The translations under genes were made by a program, and so were the position numbers. Below, piece by piece: positions 51,690 through 61,831 of a DNA stretch of 64,000 nucleotides. The stretch is from Pseudarthrobacter enclensis (GTDB taxonomy: Bacteria; Actinomycetota; Actinomycetes; Actinomycetales; Micrococcaceae). How positions within the stretch are numbered: position 1 is the stretch's first letter; each line of letters begins with the position of its first letter. The stretch spans positions 62,001 to 126,000 of the forward strand of contig NZ_KQ758602.1 of assembly GCF_001457025.1 (NCBI RefSeq), read 5' to 3'. Below the pieces are notes generated by a model. That model was not told the origin of the DNA. It did no database searches and saw only the letters and a list, made by a program, of their open reading frames with translations.

Positions 51690-52154
51690 CTAGTACTGGC
51701 CCTTGATCACGAAGTAGGAGCCGCGGATGGTGCCGGCAAGCTTGGACTTTTGGCGCGCGAACTTGAAGCTGGACGCCAGTTCCTCCGGTACCTCCATGCC
51801 GTCGGACAGCTTGAACCCGACCGCGCGCTTCCCGCCCTCGTCGACGCCGTACATGACGTTGATGGACAGCCCTGACTCATAGAACACGTAGGCCATCCGC
51901 AGCCCGTCGACCTCGAAGGAGGACACCTCCAGCGGCTTGGACGCGATCACCAGGTTCCGCTCGGAGGACAGGATGTTGTTGATGTACTCCAGCGTCTGCG
52001 GGTCCTCCTCCGCCGGGGTGACCGTGAAGTCATGGCCGTACTTGTTCTTGTAGTAGCGCGCCTCGTTGGCCCGGAGCCCGGCCAGCGCGTCCGCCACCGG
52101 CGAAGATTCCAAGCCGGTGGTTGAGACGTCCTTGAAATCCACGGTGTACGGCAT
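51690..52154 (-). CDS. Conserved-looking hypothetical protein
   Basis: 154 aa from ATG 52154, which has a strong AGGAGGAG site. The sequence is mixed alpha/beta without signal peptide, membrane helix or cysteine: YKNKYGHDFTVTP, LEYINNILSSERNLVIASKPLEV, MAYVFYESGLSINVMYGVD. I do not recognise the family. Codon use matches the neighbours. It sits between two glycoside hydrolase genes on the same strand; whether it shares their function is unknown. Confidence 0.72.
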   Translation of the reverse strand: MPYTVDFKDVSTTGLESSPVADALAGLRANEARYYKNKYGHDFTVTPAEEDPQTLEYINNILSSERNLVIASKPLEVSSFEVDGLRMAYVFYESGLSINVMYGVDEGGKRAVGFKLSDGMEVPEELASSFKFARQKSKLAGTIRGSYFVIKGQY

Positions 52155-52235
52155 GGCTCCTCCTGAATTTTGGTCCTGTGGCACATCGTTGCAGATCAGG
52201 GCTCCGGCTGCACCATTTTCCGGGTTTCCGCGGGG

Positions 52236-54518
52236 CTAGCGCACCGCCAGGCCCAGCCCTGCCGCTTCAAAACGGTGCTCCCCGCCCTCAACCGTGTGCC
52301 GTGCACCGTCTGGGAGCACGACGTCGGCCGCCACCCCGTCAGGGACGGTCACCTCAAGCTGGAACTCCCCGCCGTCGTGCTTCCATTCCACGCGGACCTC
52401 ACCATGCGGGGTCTTCAGGGATGTGCGGGCCCAGTCGATGCCGTCCCCCGGCTGCGGCTGGATCAGGACGCGGGCATAACCGGGTTCCAGCGGCCGGATG
52501 CCACCGATGGCCTTGTGCATCCAGTCCGCCACCGCGCCGAGGGCGTAGTGGTTGAAGCTGGTCATTTCGCCGGGGTTGATGGAGCCGTCCGGAAGCATGG
52601 AGTCCCAGCGCTCCCACACGGTGGTGGCACCCATGGTCACCGGGTAGAGCCAGGACGGGCAGCCCTCCTCCAGCAGGAGCCGGTACGCCTCGTCCACGTG
52701 GCCGGTGTCGGTGAGCGCATGGGTGATGAACGGCGTGCCGGCGAAGCCGGTGGACACCCGGTAGCCGTTGTTCCGGACCAGCTCCGCCAGGCGGTTGCCC
52801 GCGAACTCCCTCAGTTCCGGCGTCTGGAGCACGTCGAAGGCAATGGCCAGCGCGTAAACCGTGGTGCAGTCGCTGCGAATGGTGCCGCCGGCCCCAACGT
52901 AGTGCTCGGCGAAGGCGTTCCGCACCCGGACAGCGAGCGCGTTGAAGTGGGCTTCGTCGTCGTGCTTTCCCAGCAGCCCCGCGGCCTGCGCCGTGAGTCG
53001 CGCGGTGCGGTACATGCAGGCGGTGGCCACGACGGCGGTGTCCGCCTTGGCCGCCCACGGCTGGTCCGGCGCGGCGTCCGGGTCCAGCCAGTCGCCGAAC
53101 TGGAACCCGGAGTCCCACAGCCCGGCAGGTGAGAGCAGGCCTTCCACGCGATGGGTATGCGACGCCATCGAGTCGTACTGCGTTTCCAGCACGCCGAGGT
53201 CCCCGTACGCTTCCCAGAGCGCCCACGGCACCCAGACGGACGCCTCGCTCCACAGTGCCGAGGACTCGGGCGACGGGAACTCCGGCGGCTGCGGGCAGTA
53301 CTTCAGGACGTCCGGGACCACGATGGGCACCAGCCCGTCCTGCGCCTTCTGCTCCGCGGCGAGGTCCAGCAGCCAGTCCTGCAGGAAGCCCTTGACGTCG
53401 TACAGGTAAGCGGCGGTGGGCGCGAACACGGCAATGTCCCCGGTCCAGCCGAGCCGCTCGTCGCGCTGCGGGCAGTCCGTGGGCAGGTCCAGGAAGTTCC
53501 CGCGCAGGCCCCAGACGATGTTGCGGTGCAGCTGGTTGACGAGGTCGTTGGAGCATTGGAAGGTGCCAATGCGTTCCAGGTCGGAGTGAACCACCACGGC
53601 TTCGAGGTCATCCGCCGTCAGGGTTCCGGGCCAGCCGGTGACCTCGGCGTAGCGGAATCCGTGGAACGTCTTGGTGGGTTCGAAGGTGTCCCGGCCGCCG
53701 GAAAGGATGAAGGTGTCCGTGGCCTTCGCGGAGCGCAGCGGCCGGACGCCCAGCTCGCCGTCCTCCAGCACTTCGGCATGCCGGACGGTAATGGCCTGTC
53801 CGGCCTCCCCCTGCACACTGAACCGGAGCCAGCCCACCAGGTTCTGGCCGAAGTCCACCAGCGTCTTGCCGCTGGGTGAGGTGAAGATGTCCACGGGACG
53901 GACGACGCCGGCACGCACCACGGGCGGGCCCACCGGCTCGGCCAGCCGGACGCCGTCGAACGCCAGCCCGCGCACGCCGGTCCAGTCCGGACCGGGGGCG
54001 AAGCCGGGCTCCGCCCACCCTGCCTGGAGCCGGCGGGCGTCGATGGTTTGGCCGTCGTAGAGGTCATTGGCGGTGGTGGCGGACGGGCCGGCCTGCCAGG
54101 ACGTGTCCGAGGCGACCGCCTGCACGTGGCCGTCCTCAAACTCGATGTCGAGTTGCCCGAAGAACCCCAGCTCGTCGCCGTACAGGTTGGACAGCCCGTG
54201 CCAGGCGAGGCGGCCGCGGTACCAGCCGTTGCCCAACTCAATACCGATCACCGTGGACGGGCCAACCAGCGCCGTGACGTCGTAGCTGCGGTAACGGAGG
54301 CGCCACTCGTAGGAGCTCCAGCCCGGGCTCAGGACGTCGTCGCCCACGGGGGTGCCGTTGATGAACGCCTCGAAGACGCCCAGGGCGGTGGCGCGCAGCA
54401 CAGCTCTCACCACGGCGCCGTGGCCCTCCTCGAGCGTGAACTCCTTGCGGAGCAGCGGGGCGCCGTCGAAGTCGTTGTCCGGGGTGATCATGGCGGCGTG
54501 CCAGGGGGTGGATGTCAT
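52236..54518 (-). CDS. GH78 alpha-L-rhamnosidase
   Basis: 760 aa, cytoplasmic. N-terminal galactose-binding-like domains (ALGVFEAFINGTPVGDD, LSPGWSSYEWRLRY) precede the barrel with TDCPQRDERLGWTGD (about 342-357) holding the general acid, and ATTVWERWDS late in the chain. It is shorter than the 42.4-kb paralog by about 150 residues. ATG 54518 is used; a TTG at 54548 is possible and neither has a strong ribosome site. It follows the ABC importer genes by 35 nt, so uptake and hydrolysis are likely co-expressed. Confidence 0.92.
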   Translation of the reverse strand: MTSTPWHAAMITPDNDFDGAPLLRKEFTLEEGHGAVVRAVLRATALGVFEAFINGTPVGDDVLSPGWSSYEWRLRYRSYDVTALVGPSTVIGIELGNGWYRGRLAWHGLSNLYGDELGFFGQLDIEFEDGHVQAVASDTSWQAGPSATTANDLYDGQTIDARRLQAGWAEPGFAPGPDWTGVRGLAFDGVRLAEPVGPPVVRAGVVRPVDIFTSPSGKTLVDFGQNLVGWLRFSVQGEAGQAITVRHAEVLEDGELGVRPLRSAKATDTFILSGGRDTFEPTKTFHGFRYAEVTGWPGTLTADDLEAVVVHSDLERIGTFQCSNDLVNQLHRNIVWGLRGNFLDLPTDCPQRDERLGWTGDIAVFAPTAAYLYDVKGFLQDWLLDLAAEQKAQDGLVPIVVPDVLKYCPQPPEFPSPESSALWSEASVWVPWALWEAYGDLGVLETQYDSMASHTHRVEGLLSPAGLWDSGFQFGDWLDPDAAPDQPWAAKADTAVVATACMYRTARLTAQAAGLLGKHDDEAHFNALAVRVRNAFAEHYVGAGGTIRSDCTTVYALAIAFDVLQTPELREFAGNRLAELVRNNGYRVSTGFAGTPFITHALTDTGHVDEAYRLLLEEGCPSWLYPVTMGATTVWERWDSMLPDGSINPGEMTSFNHYALGAVADWMHKAIGGIRPLEPGYARVLIQPQPGDGIDWARTSLKTPHGEVRVEWKHDGGEFQLEVTVPDGVAADVVLPDGARHTVEGGEHRFEAAGLGLAVR

Positions 54519-54553
54519 GCGGAGATGGTCCGTTCTGAAAGAGGTCAAGGAAT

Positions 54554-55561
54554 CTAGGCGTAGTGGCAGGCGACGTCGGCGGTGCCCACGCGGCGCAGTG
54601 CCGGCCGTTCGGTGGCGCAGAGGTCCGTGGCGAGCGGGCAGCGGAGCCGGAAGGGACAGCCGCCGGGCCCGGGGACGGCGGCGGCGCCGGTGCGGACGCC
54701 GAGCGACTCGCGGGCTTCGCGGCGGGCGGCCTGTTCGGCCGGACGGGGTACGGGTGAGGCGGCCACGAGGGCCTGGGTGAAGGGGTGCCTGGGATTTTCG
54801 GTGACGGCCGCGGCCGGACCGGTTTCCATGACCTGCCCGCGGTAAAGCACCACCACGCGCTGGGCCAGGAACTGCACCACGGCGATGTCGTGGGCGATGA
54901 ACAGGTAGCTCAGGCCGCGTTCGTCCCGGAGGTCGGCCAGGAGGTTGAGGACCTGGGCCTGGGTGGAGAGGTCCAGGGCGCTGACGGCCTCGTCGCAGAC
55001 CACCAGTTTCGGGTCGCAGATCAGGGCGCGTGCCACGGAGATCCGCTGCCGCTGGCCGCCGGAGAACTGGCTGGGGTACCGGTCCACGGCCTCCCTCGGC
55101 AGGCCGACGCGTTCCAGCATGTCCTCTGCCTTGGCCCTGGCTTCCGCCGGTGAAAGACCGCGGAGCCGGAGGGGCTCAGCCAGCGAAGTGCCGATGGTGT
55201 TCCGCGGGTTCAGCGAGGAATTGGGGTCCTGGAAGACTGCCCGCAGTTCCCCGCCGAGTGCCCTGCGCTGGGCGGGGCCGGCGGAGGTGATGTCCTTGCC
55301 CTGGTAGCTGATGGATCCATCGGAAACCTTCTGCAGGCCCAGGATCGCCTTGCCGATGGTGGACTTGCCGGACCCGGACTCTCCCACCAGGCCCACGGTC
55401 TCACCCGGCGCGATGCTGAAACTGACCCGGTCGACGGCGGCCGGCGCGGCGGCTGCCTTGCGGCCCCGGCCGTAGCGGACCACCAGGTCCTTGACGTCCA
55501 GCACGGGCGTTCCGGCGGCGGAGGGAGTGGAATCGCGGCGTTCCGTGACGGCGGTGCTCAT
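54554..55561 (-). CDS. ABC transporter ATP-binding protein (OppF/DppF type)
   Basis: 335 aa. Walker A GESGSGKST, signature FSGGQRQRISVARAL, Walker B LVVCDEAVSALD, and the C-terminal oligopeptide-transporter extension with the Cys-containing CPFRLRCPLATDLC. It is the second ATPase of the importer and overlaps the fused permease-ATPase gene by 4 nt. With GH78 and GH1 genes on either side, the cargo is probably a plant oligosaccharide or glycoside rather than a peptide; this is inference. Confidence 0.92.
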   Translation of the reverse strand: MSTAVTERRDSTPSAAGTPVLDVKDLVVRYGRGRKAAAAPAAVDRVSFSIAPGETVGLVGESGSGKSTIGKAILGLQKVSDGSISYQGKDITSAGPAQRRALGGELRAVFQDPNSSLNPRNTIGTSLAEPLRLRGLSPAEARAKAEDMLERVGLPREAVDRYPSQFSGGQRQRISVARALICDPKLVVCDEAVSALDLSTQAQVLNLLADLRDERGLSYLFIAHDIAVVQFLAQRVVVLYRGQVMETGPAAAVTENPRHPFTQALVAASPVPRPAEQAARREARESLGVRTGAAAVPGPGGCPFRLRCPLATDLCATERPALRRVGTADVACHYA

Positions 55562-57702
55562 GCCAGGTCCTTTTCAACGATGCTGTCTTGTTCCGGGGCG
55601 GGTTCCGGGGTGGCGGAGCTGACCGGACTGACCGGCAGCAGGCGGCCGGCGGGAACATCCGTGGCCAGCCAGTCCATGCCTTCGATGGCCAGCTGGTCCG
55701 CCTTCACGCAGCGGACCAGGCCGTCGCCGGCGCTGGAGGGCAGCAGCGGGACCGGTTCCAGGCAGGCGGACCCGGCGAACTGGCAGCGGGCGGCGAACCG
55801 GCACCCGGCGGGCCAGTCCTTGGGCTGCGGCACCTGGCCGCTGATGGTGGCGAGCCGTTCGGGCATGGAGTCCGCATGGTTGGCGTGCGGGTCTGCGGCG
55901 AGCAGCGCCAGGGTGTAGGGGTGGCGGGGGTTGTCCAGGATGGCGGCTGTCCTGCCGTTCTCCACCACATGGCCGGCGTACATGACGGCCACCTGGTCGC
56001 AGATGTCCGCCACCACACCGAGGTCGTGGGTCACCATCACCACGGACATGCCGGTGTCCTTCACCAACGCCCGGAGCAGTGACAGGATTTCGGCCTGCAC
56101 CGTGACGTCCAGGGCGGTGGTGGGCTCATCCGCCACCAGGAGTTTGGGGCGGCCGGAGAGGGCCAGGGCGACGGCCACGCGCTGGGCCATGCCGCCGCTG
56201 ATCTGGTGCGGGTAGGTCTTCAGGATGCGCCCGGCGTCCACGATGCCCACCTTTTCCAGCAGGGAATGCGCCTCGGCCCGGGCCTCGGACCGGCCCATGC
56301 CGCGGAGCCGGCGGATGGTGGCGGTGAGCTGGTACCCCACCGTGAACATGGGATCCAGGGCTCGCATGGGCTCCTGGCTGATCAGCGCTATCTCCCGGCC
56401 GCGGACGGACTGCATGTCCTTGTCCGGGGTGGCGGCCAGGTTCCTGCCGTTCCACAGGATCTGCCCGCCGGTGGCGGAGACCCCGGAGGGCAGCAGTCCC
56501 AGGAGGGACAGTGCCGTCATGGTCTTCCCGCAGCCGGATTCCCCCACCAGGCCCAGGACCGTGCCGGGTTCGACGTCGAAGGAGACGCCGGTGACCAGTT
56601 GGACGCCGGTGCCGGTGCCCGCATTGTCGACGCCGACGGAGAGGTTGCGGACGCTGAGCGTCCCCTTCGCGCCAGCATCAGTTCCGGCGTCGCCCGTTTC
56701 CTCCGCGTCCCGCGCCGCGGCGGCAATGGCCGCCACTGCTTTGGCACGCTGCCGGCGGTCCGCCGCGGAGGGCAGGTGCGGGGCTGCGGCGTTGGGCGCC
56801 TTGCCCAGGGCGTTGCCGATGGCGTTGGCGGAGAGGACGGTCAGCGCCAGCACGGCGCCGGTGGGCACCATCATCCAGGGGGCGTCGTAGACATGCTGGG
56901 AGGCGCCCTGGATCATGCCGCCCCAGCTGGGCTGCGGGATGGGCGGTCCGAAACCGATGAACGCCAGGCCGGCCTGGATCAGCATGCCCACGGCGAAAAT
57001 GAGCGCCGCCTGGACCACCACGGTGTTGGCCAGGCCGGGAAGGACGTGCCGGACGCTGATGCCCAGCGGCCCGAGTCCGTCCACTTTTGCCGCGTCCACG
57101 TAGAGCTGGGACTGCAGGGACTTGGCCTGGCCCAGGATCACGCGGTAAATCCCGGCGGACATCAGGATGCCCAGGATGGCCATGACCAAGGGAATGTTAG
57201 TACCCACGGCACCGATGACCGCCAGGATGATCACGGTTCCCGGCAGGGACATCATGACTTCGGTGACCCGGCTGATCGCCGTTTCGGTCCGCTCCCCCGC
57301 GCCGGCGGCGAGCATGGCCAGGATGGTGCCGAGTCCGACGCCGACAATCACCGTGATCATCGACGTCCCCAGGGTGCCGGCCGCGGCGGCGAAGATGCGG
57401 CTGAGGATGTCCCGGCCCAGTTCGTCGGTGCCCAACCAGTGCGCGGCGGTAGGACCGGAAAGGACGGCGGTGAAGTCCTGGTCCTCAGTCTTGAACGGCA
57501 GCCACAACGGTGCCGTCAGGGAGGCGATGACCAGCGCCGCCAGCCACACCAGGCCTGCCACCGCTCCCGGTGAGCCGAGCAGCCGGTGCCGGGACAACCT
57601 GGTGAGGGCCGCCCTGCCGGGGCGGGGCACGGGGGCTCCTGCCGCCGTCGTACTTCCTGCCTGGTCCGCGTCCGCGGGAGCCGGGGCAACTGTGGGGATC
57701 AT
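55558..57702 (-). CDS. Fused ABC permease (DppC type) and ATP-binding protein (DppD type)
   Basis: 714 aa. Residues about 1-310 are a DppC-like permease: basic N-terminus, first membrane helix, [13 protein letters not shown] and five further helices with the EAA loop. Residues about 345-650 are an ATPase with Walker [10 protein letters not shown], signature [15 protein letters not shown] and Walker [13 protein letters not shown], followed by the Cys-containing extension ([14 protein letters not shown]). In most systems these are two proteins. Its ends overlap both neighbouring genes by 4 nt. Confidence 0.92.
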   Translation of the reverse strand: MIPTVAPAPADADQAGSTTAAGAPVPRPGRAALTRLSRHRLLGSPGAVAGLVWLAALVIASLTAPLWLPFKTEDQDFTAVLSGPTAAHWLGTDELGRDILSRIFAAAAGTLGTSMITVIVGVGLGTILAMLAAGAGERTETAISRVTEVMMSLPGTVIILAVIGAVGTNIPLVMAILGILMSAGIYRVILGQAKSLQSQLYVDAAKVDGLGPLGISVRHVLPGLANTVVVQAALIFAVGMLIQAGLAFIGFGPPIPQPSWGGMIQGASQHVYDAPWMMVPTGAVLALTVLSANAIGNALGKAPNAAAPHLPSAADRRQRAKAVAAIAAAARDAEETGDAGTDAGAKGTLSVRNLSVGVDNAGTGTGVQLVTGVSFDVEPGTVLGLVGESGCGKTMTALSLLGLLPSGVSATGGQILWNGRNLAATPDKDMQSVRGREIALISQEPMRALDPMFTVGYQLTATIRRLRGMGRSEARAEAHSLLEKVGIVDAGRILKTYPHQISGGMAQRVAVALALSGRPKLLVADEPTTALDVTVQAEILSLLRALVKDTGMSVVMVTHDLGVVADICDQVAVMYAGHVVENGRTAAILDNPRHPYTLALLAADPHANHADSMPERLATISGQVPQPKDWPAGCRFAARCQFAGSACLEPVPLLPSSAGDGLVRCVKADQLAIEGMDWLATDVPAGRLLPVSPVSSATPEPAPEQDSIVEKDLA

Positions 57703-58640
57703 GAGGCACGCAACTTCGGGTCGAGGAACTTGGTGGCGAGCTCCAGCACCAGGTTGACGGCGACCACCACCACGGTGGCGATCACCACCACGCCCTGCAC
57801 GGCGGGGGCGTCGTGGGTGCTGACGGAGGTCTGGACGGCCTGGCCCAGCCCGGGCATGGCGAACAGCTGTTCCGCGATGACGGAGCCGCCAAACAGGCCA
57901 ATGAACTGCAGGGCGATGCCGGCCACGATGGGCAGGCTCGCATAGCGGAGGGCGTGGACGTAGAGAATCTTCCAGGTGGGGGTGGCTGTGGCGCGCAGGG
58001 TGCGGATGTGCTCCTGCTGCAGCGCCTCCAGCATGGAGGCCCGGGTCTGCCGGGCGATGAACGCGGCGCCGCCCACGGCCAGGGTGATCACAGGCAGCGC
58101 CAGGGACAGCGCCCAGTCCTGCGGCGAGACCTCGAACGGCACGTAGCCGGTGGCGGGGAAGACGGAGGACTGCACGGCGAAGAGGTAGACGAAGATGATG
58201 CCCACCCAGAAGGCGGGCAGTGCGACCAGGAGTCCCACGAAACCGCCGATGGCCCGGTCCAGCAGCCCGCCGCGGACGGCCGCCGTCACGCCCAGCGCGA
58301 CGCCCAGGACGGCGCTGAGGATGGTGGCGCCGGCCGCGAGGGAAGCGGTCACGGGGAGCCGGTTGGCAAGGTCTGCGGTGATGGAACGGCCGTCGATGAG
58401 GGAGACGCCCAGGTTTCCCTGCGCCGCGTCCCCCAGCCAGCGGGCGAACTGTGAAACCAGGGGGTCGTTCCAGCCGAGCTGCCGGTTCAGCTGGTCGATC
58501 GCGTCCTGGGAGGCGCCGGCGCCCAGCGAGACAGCTCCCGGGCTGCCGGGCATGGCGTGCACCAGCAGGAATGCCAGCACCGCCACCACCAGCACCGTGG
58601 CGAGCGCCATCAGCAGGCGCTTGGCTACGAACAATGCCAT
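57699..58640 (-). CDS. ABC transporter permease (DppB type)
   Basis: 313 aa with six predicted transmembrane helices. The N-terminal LLMALATVLVVAVLAFLLVH and the late ATPTWKILYVHALRYASLPI (EAA loop) and LFGGSVIAEQLFAMPGLG are the DppB/OppB signature. It is coupled to the fused permease-ATPase gene. Confidence 0.92.
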   Translation of the reverse strand: MALFVAKRLLMALATVLVVAVLAFLLVHAMPGSPGAVSLGAGASQDAIDQLNRQLGWNDPLVSQFARWLGDAAQGNLGVSLIDGRSITADLANRLPVTASLAAGATILSAVLGVALGVTAAVRGGLLDRAIGGFVGLLVALPAFWVGIIFVYLFAVQSSVFPATGYVPFEVSPQDWALSLALPVITLAVGGAAFIARQTRASMLEALQQEHIRTLRATATPTWKILYVHALRYASLPIVAGIALQFIGLFGGSVIAEQLFAMPGLGQAVQTSVSTHDAPAVQGVVVIATVVVVAVNLVLELATKFLDPKLRAS

Positions 58641-58660
58641 GGGTGACCTCCGTTGGTCAG

Positions 58661-58693
58661 GCCCGGCGCCCCGGTTGATGCGGGGCGCCGGGC
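58661..58693 (-). terminator. Hairpin between the binding-protein and DppB genes
   Basis: GCCCGGCGCCCC (58661-58672) pairs perfectly with 58682-58693 across a 9-nt loop, with no T-run. Such hairpins after a binding-protein gene commonly attenuate transcription or stabilise the upstream mRNA so that the binding protein is made in excess. Confidence 0.65.
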
Positions 58694-58701
58694 GGATTGG
58701 A

Positions 58702-60258
58702 TCAGTTGGCGGGCTTGTAGGAGGAGAGCAGCGGGTAGGCGTTGGTGCCGGCGAACGTCACCTCGGAGACCTTCTTGGTGTTGTAGCCCCAGTTGGACAG
58801 CGACTCGTAGAGCGGGATCAGCCAGCCGGACTCCACCAGGCGGGTGTTCAGCTTGGTCAGGGCGGCCTTCTTCGCGGCGTCGTCCTTGGCCGCGGCTGCC
58901 TCGCCCGTTGCGGCGCTGAGCTGGTCATCGGTGGCCTTCTGGACGTTGGTGAAGCCGTTCAGGATGGCGCCGTACATCAGGCCCACGGGGTTGTCCCAGC
59001 CCAGCGGCGCGTAGCCGAGCGGGGTGGTGGCGACGGCGGCGAAGGCTTCGTCGGTGGACGCGGCCATCTTGACGTTCATGGTGATGCCGACGGCGGCAAG
59101 GTCCTTCTGGACGGCCTGCAGGTCCGTCTGGGTCTGGGCGCCGGCGATGATGGTGAACTCGAAGCCGTTGGCGTAGCCTGCCTCGGCCAGCAGGCTCTTG
59201 GCCTTCTCCGGGTTGTAGGCGAACGTCTTTTCCAGGTCCCCGGTAAAGCCGGCCGAGTCCTTGGGCAGGGCGTTCCAGGTGGGGATGTCGCCCTTGTGGA
59301 GCGCGTCCACCAGCGCCTGCCGGTTGATGGCGTACTGGATGGCCTGGCGGACCTTTTCGCTGGCGAACGCGGGGGCCGTCTTGCCGGTCTTGTCGAAGGA
59401 GACCATGGTCTGGACGGTTCCGCCGATCCGGGACACCCCGACGCCCTTGGACTTCGCGAAGTCCACGGTGGGCGAGGTCAGCTGGGCAACGTCGGCCTGG
59501 CCGGACACCAGTGCGTTGGCGCGGGCCTGCGGGTCCATGATGACGGTGAAGACGATCTTGTTGTAGGCGTAGTCGGCGGCGTCGTCGTTCTTGTCGTTCT
59601 TGACCATCACGTACTTGTTGCCCTTCACCGTGGACGGGTCAAGGGTGTACGGGCCGGAGCCGTCCGGGGTGGTGGCCAGGCTGGCGCTGTCCGCCACACC
59701 CGCCTTGCCCACGATCATGCCCATCGTGGAGGTGAGGTTCTTTTCGAAGCCCGGCTGCGGCTTGGCGAAGGTGATGGCCACCTGGGTGGGGCTGACGACG
59801 TCGACACTGGCGATTTCCTGTGCGCCGCCCTTGGCGATGGCGGAGTAGGTGCTCAGGGCGGTGTCGCTGCGCCGGTCGAGGTTGGCCTTGACCAGGGCGG
59901 CGTCCAGGGTTGAACCGTCCGTGAAGGTGACGCCTTCCTTGAGCGTCAGCGTCAGGACGGTGCTGTCCGCGTTGTAGTCGAACTTCGTGGCCAGGCCGGG
60001 GCCGGCCGTTCCGTCGGGCTGCAGGTCCAGGAGGGTGTCGTAGAGGCCCTCCATGAACTGGCGCTGGGCGTCCGCCACGCGGATCGGGTCGTAGCCGAAC
60101 GAGGCCGAGTCGCTTTCCACGCCGATGGTCAGGGTGGACTTGTCCACGGTGGAGTTGGCGGACTGGGCCCCGCCGCCGCAGGCGGCCAGTGAGCCCATCA
60201 GCAGGGCGCCGGTAAGGACGGCAGCGCTGCCGCGGGCGGTGGTGGTCAGGAGTTTCAT
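58702..60258 (-). CDS. ABC transporter substrate-binding lipoprotein (family 5)
   Basis: 518 aa. A lipoprotein signal with lipobox LAAC (Cys27) precedes a family 5 (peptide/nickel/oligosaccharide) binding protein: ADAQRQFMEGLYDTLLDLQPDG, LTLKEGVTFTDGS and AIQYAINRQALVDALHKGD. GAAGGCG is 7 nt before ATG 60258; a TTG upstream is not needed. First gene of the importer operon, divergent from the GH1 gene. Confidence 0.92.
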   Translation of the reverse strand: MKLLTTTARGSAAVLTGALLMGSLAACGGGAQSANSTVDKSTLTIGVESDSASFGYDPIRVADAQRQFMEGLYDTLLDLQPDGTAGPGLATKFDYNADSTVLTLTLKEGVTFTDGSTLDAALVKANLDRRSDTALSTYSAIAKGGAQEIASVDVVSPTQVAITFAKPQPGFEKNLTSTMGMIVGKAGVADSASLATTPDGSGPYTLDPSTVKGNKYVMVKNDKNDDAADYAYNKIVFTVIMDPQARANALVSGQADVAQLTSPTVDFAKSKGVGVSRIGGTVQTMVSFDKTGKTAPAFASEKVRQAIQYAINRQALVDALHKGDIPTWNALPKDSAGFTGDLEKTFAYNPEKAKSLLAEAGYANGFEFTIIAGAQTQTDLQAVQKDLAAVGITMNVKMAASTDEAFAAVATTPLGYAPLGWDNPVGLMYGAILNGFTNVQKATDDQLSAATGEAAAAKDDAAKKAALTKLNTRLVESGWLIPLYESLSNWGYNTKKVSEVTFAGTNAYPLLSSYKPAN

Positions 60259-60370
60259 CTGGTGCGCCTTCGCATTCGTCGGTGACTGCAAACGGAAAAG
60301 AATTCAGGGGGCCGGGGGTCTCCGGCACCCTTCAAGAATCGGCGGGACGAGAAGGACCAGACATGACAAT

Positions 60371-60390
60371 GTCATTGATTGAAAAAGTAT
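60371..60390 (+). promoter_or_regulatory. IclR-type palindrome between the importer and GH1 genes
   Basis: TGTCATTGATTGAAAA (60370-60385) followed by AGTATTGTGG. An ATGACA (60363-60368) and AAGTAT (60385-60390) with 16 nt between them look like -35 and -10, which would put the palindrome in the spacer of the GH1 promoter. It is 86 nt before the GH1 ATG and may also serve the divergent importer operon. Confidence 0.65.
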
Positions 60391-60475
60391 TGTGGCGGGC
60401 GTCACGCACCCGCTCAGGATGGATGAAGGCAGAGACGCCTGGGAGCCCCACGGGCCCCATCACGAGAGGAACCAC

Positions 60476-61735
60476 ATGACCAACCCGTTTCCGCAGGACT
60501 TCCTTTGGGGCGTGGCCACCGCGGCCCACCAGGTGGAAGGCAACAACGTCAACAGCGATACCTGGTTCCTGGAGCACCTGCCCGGGACGATCTTCGCTGA
60601 ACCGTCGGGGGACGCGGTGGACCACTATCACCGGTACCGCGAGGACATTGCGCTGATCGCCGGGCTGGGCTTCACCACCTACCGCTTTTCCCTGGAGTGG
60701 GCCCGGATCGAACCCGAGGAGGGGCGCTTCTCGGCCGCTGCACTGGACCACTACCGGCGGGTCCTTGAGGCCTGCCACGAGCATGGCCTCACTCCGGTGG
60801 TCACCTTCCACCACTTCACCTCGCCGCTGTGGCTGCTGCGGGCCGGCGGTTGGGAAAGCGACCGGACAGCGGAGCTCTTCGCCCGCTACTGCGACCGGGC
60901 CATGGCACACCTCGGCGACCTGATCGGTGTCGCGTGCACCCTGAACGAACCCAACCTGCCGTGGTTGCTGGAATCCTTCGGCATTGGGGGCGAGGCACCG
61001 GAGAACCGCGGCAAGGTTCCCGTGTGGGCAGCCGCCGCTGAGCGCCTGGGCGTCGATGCCGCCACAGTGGCACCGTTCCAGTTCTGCTCCACGGGGGCCG
61101 GTTTCGCCGTCAAGCTCGCCGCCCACCGGGCAGGCACCGCAGCGATCAAGGCGCACCGCCCGGACCTGCAGGTGGGATGGACCTTGGCGAACTCGGACAT
61201 CCAGTCGGCCCCCGGAGGCGAGGAGATCGCTGACCGGGTCCGCCGGGAGGTGAACGAACGGTTCCTCGAGGCCTCCCGCGGCGACGACTTCGTGGGCATC
61301 CAGACCTACGGCCGAACTGTCTACGGCCCGGACGGGCACGCTCCCGCCCCGGAGGGAGCCGCCACCAACCAGATGGGTGAGGAGATCTACCCGCAGGGCC
61401 TGGAGGCAACCGTCCGGGAGGCCTGGCGTGTTGCCGGTGTACCGGTGATCGTCACCGAGAACGGCCTTGCCACCGAGGATGACACGCAGCGTTTGGCGTA
61501 CCTGAAGACCGCGGTCGACGGCGTTGCCTCCTGCCTTGCCGACGGCATCGACGTGCGGGGCTACATTGCCTGGACGGCGTTCGACAACTTCGAGTGGATC
61601 TTCGGCTACCGGCCCAAGTTCGGCCTGATCGCCGTCGACCGTTCCACCCAGGAGCGCACCCCGAAGGACAGCGGACGGTGGCTGGGGACCTTCGCCCGGG
61701 AGCATACTGCAGCGCGGGTCACCCAGCCCGCCTGA
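60476..61735 (+). CDS. GH1 beta-glucosidase
   Basis: 419 aa (beta/alpha)8 enzyme. FLWGVATAAHQVEG near the N-terminus, acid/base Glu158 in TLNEPN, nucleophile Glu328 in VTENG, and the late AWTAFDNFEW glucose-binding segment are all intact. GAGAGGAACC precedes the ATG. It hydrolyses beta-glucosides inside the cell; after rhamnose removal it would release the aglycone of a rutinoside (inference). Confidence 0.93.
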   Translation: MTNPFPQDFLWGVATAAHQVEGNNVNSDTWFLEHLPGTIFAEPSGDAVDHYHRYREDIALIAGLGFTTYRFSLEWARIEPEEGRFSAAALDHYRRVLEACHEHGLTPVVTFHHFTSPLWLLRAGGWESDRTAELFARYCDRAMAHLGDLIGVACTLNEPNLPWLLESFGIGGEAPENRGKVPVWAAAAERLGVDAATVAPFQFCSTGAGFAVKLAAHRAGTAAIKAHRPDLQVGWTLANSDIQSAPGGEEIADRVRREVNERFLEASRGDDFVGIQTYGRTVYGPDGHAPAPEGAATNQMGEEIYPQGLEATVREAWRVAGVPVIVTENGLATEDDTQRLAYLKTAVDGVASCLADGIDVRGYIAWTAFDNFEWIFGYRPKFGLIAVDRSTQERTPKDSGRWLGTFAREHTAARVTQPA

Positions 61736-61752
61736 TACCCCGCCGGACACGA

Positions 61753-61792
61753 CCAGTGGCCCGGACCTGCCGCAGCGGGTCCGGGCCACTGG
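61753..61792. terminator. Bidirectional terminator between GH1 and the nucleoside hydrolase gene
   Basis: CCAGTGGCCCGGACC (61753-61767) is the exact complement of 61778-61792, a 15-bp stem with a 10-nt loop, between two convergent genes. Confidence 0.8.
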
Positions 61793-61831
61793 TGTCTGCG
61801 CAGGCCACGCTCGCCGGCCCGGCCACCGGGC

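Noticed and set aside
58195..59913. 572-codon frame on the plus strand
   Set aside because: Antisense to the ABC binding-protein and DppB genes; Gly/Val-rich shadow frame.
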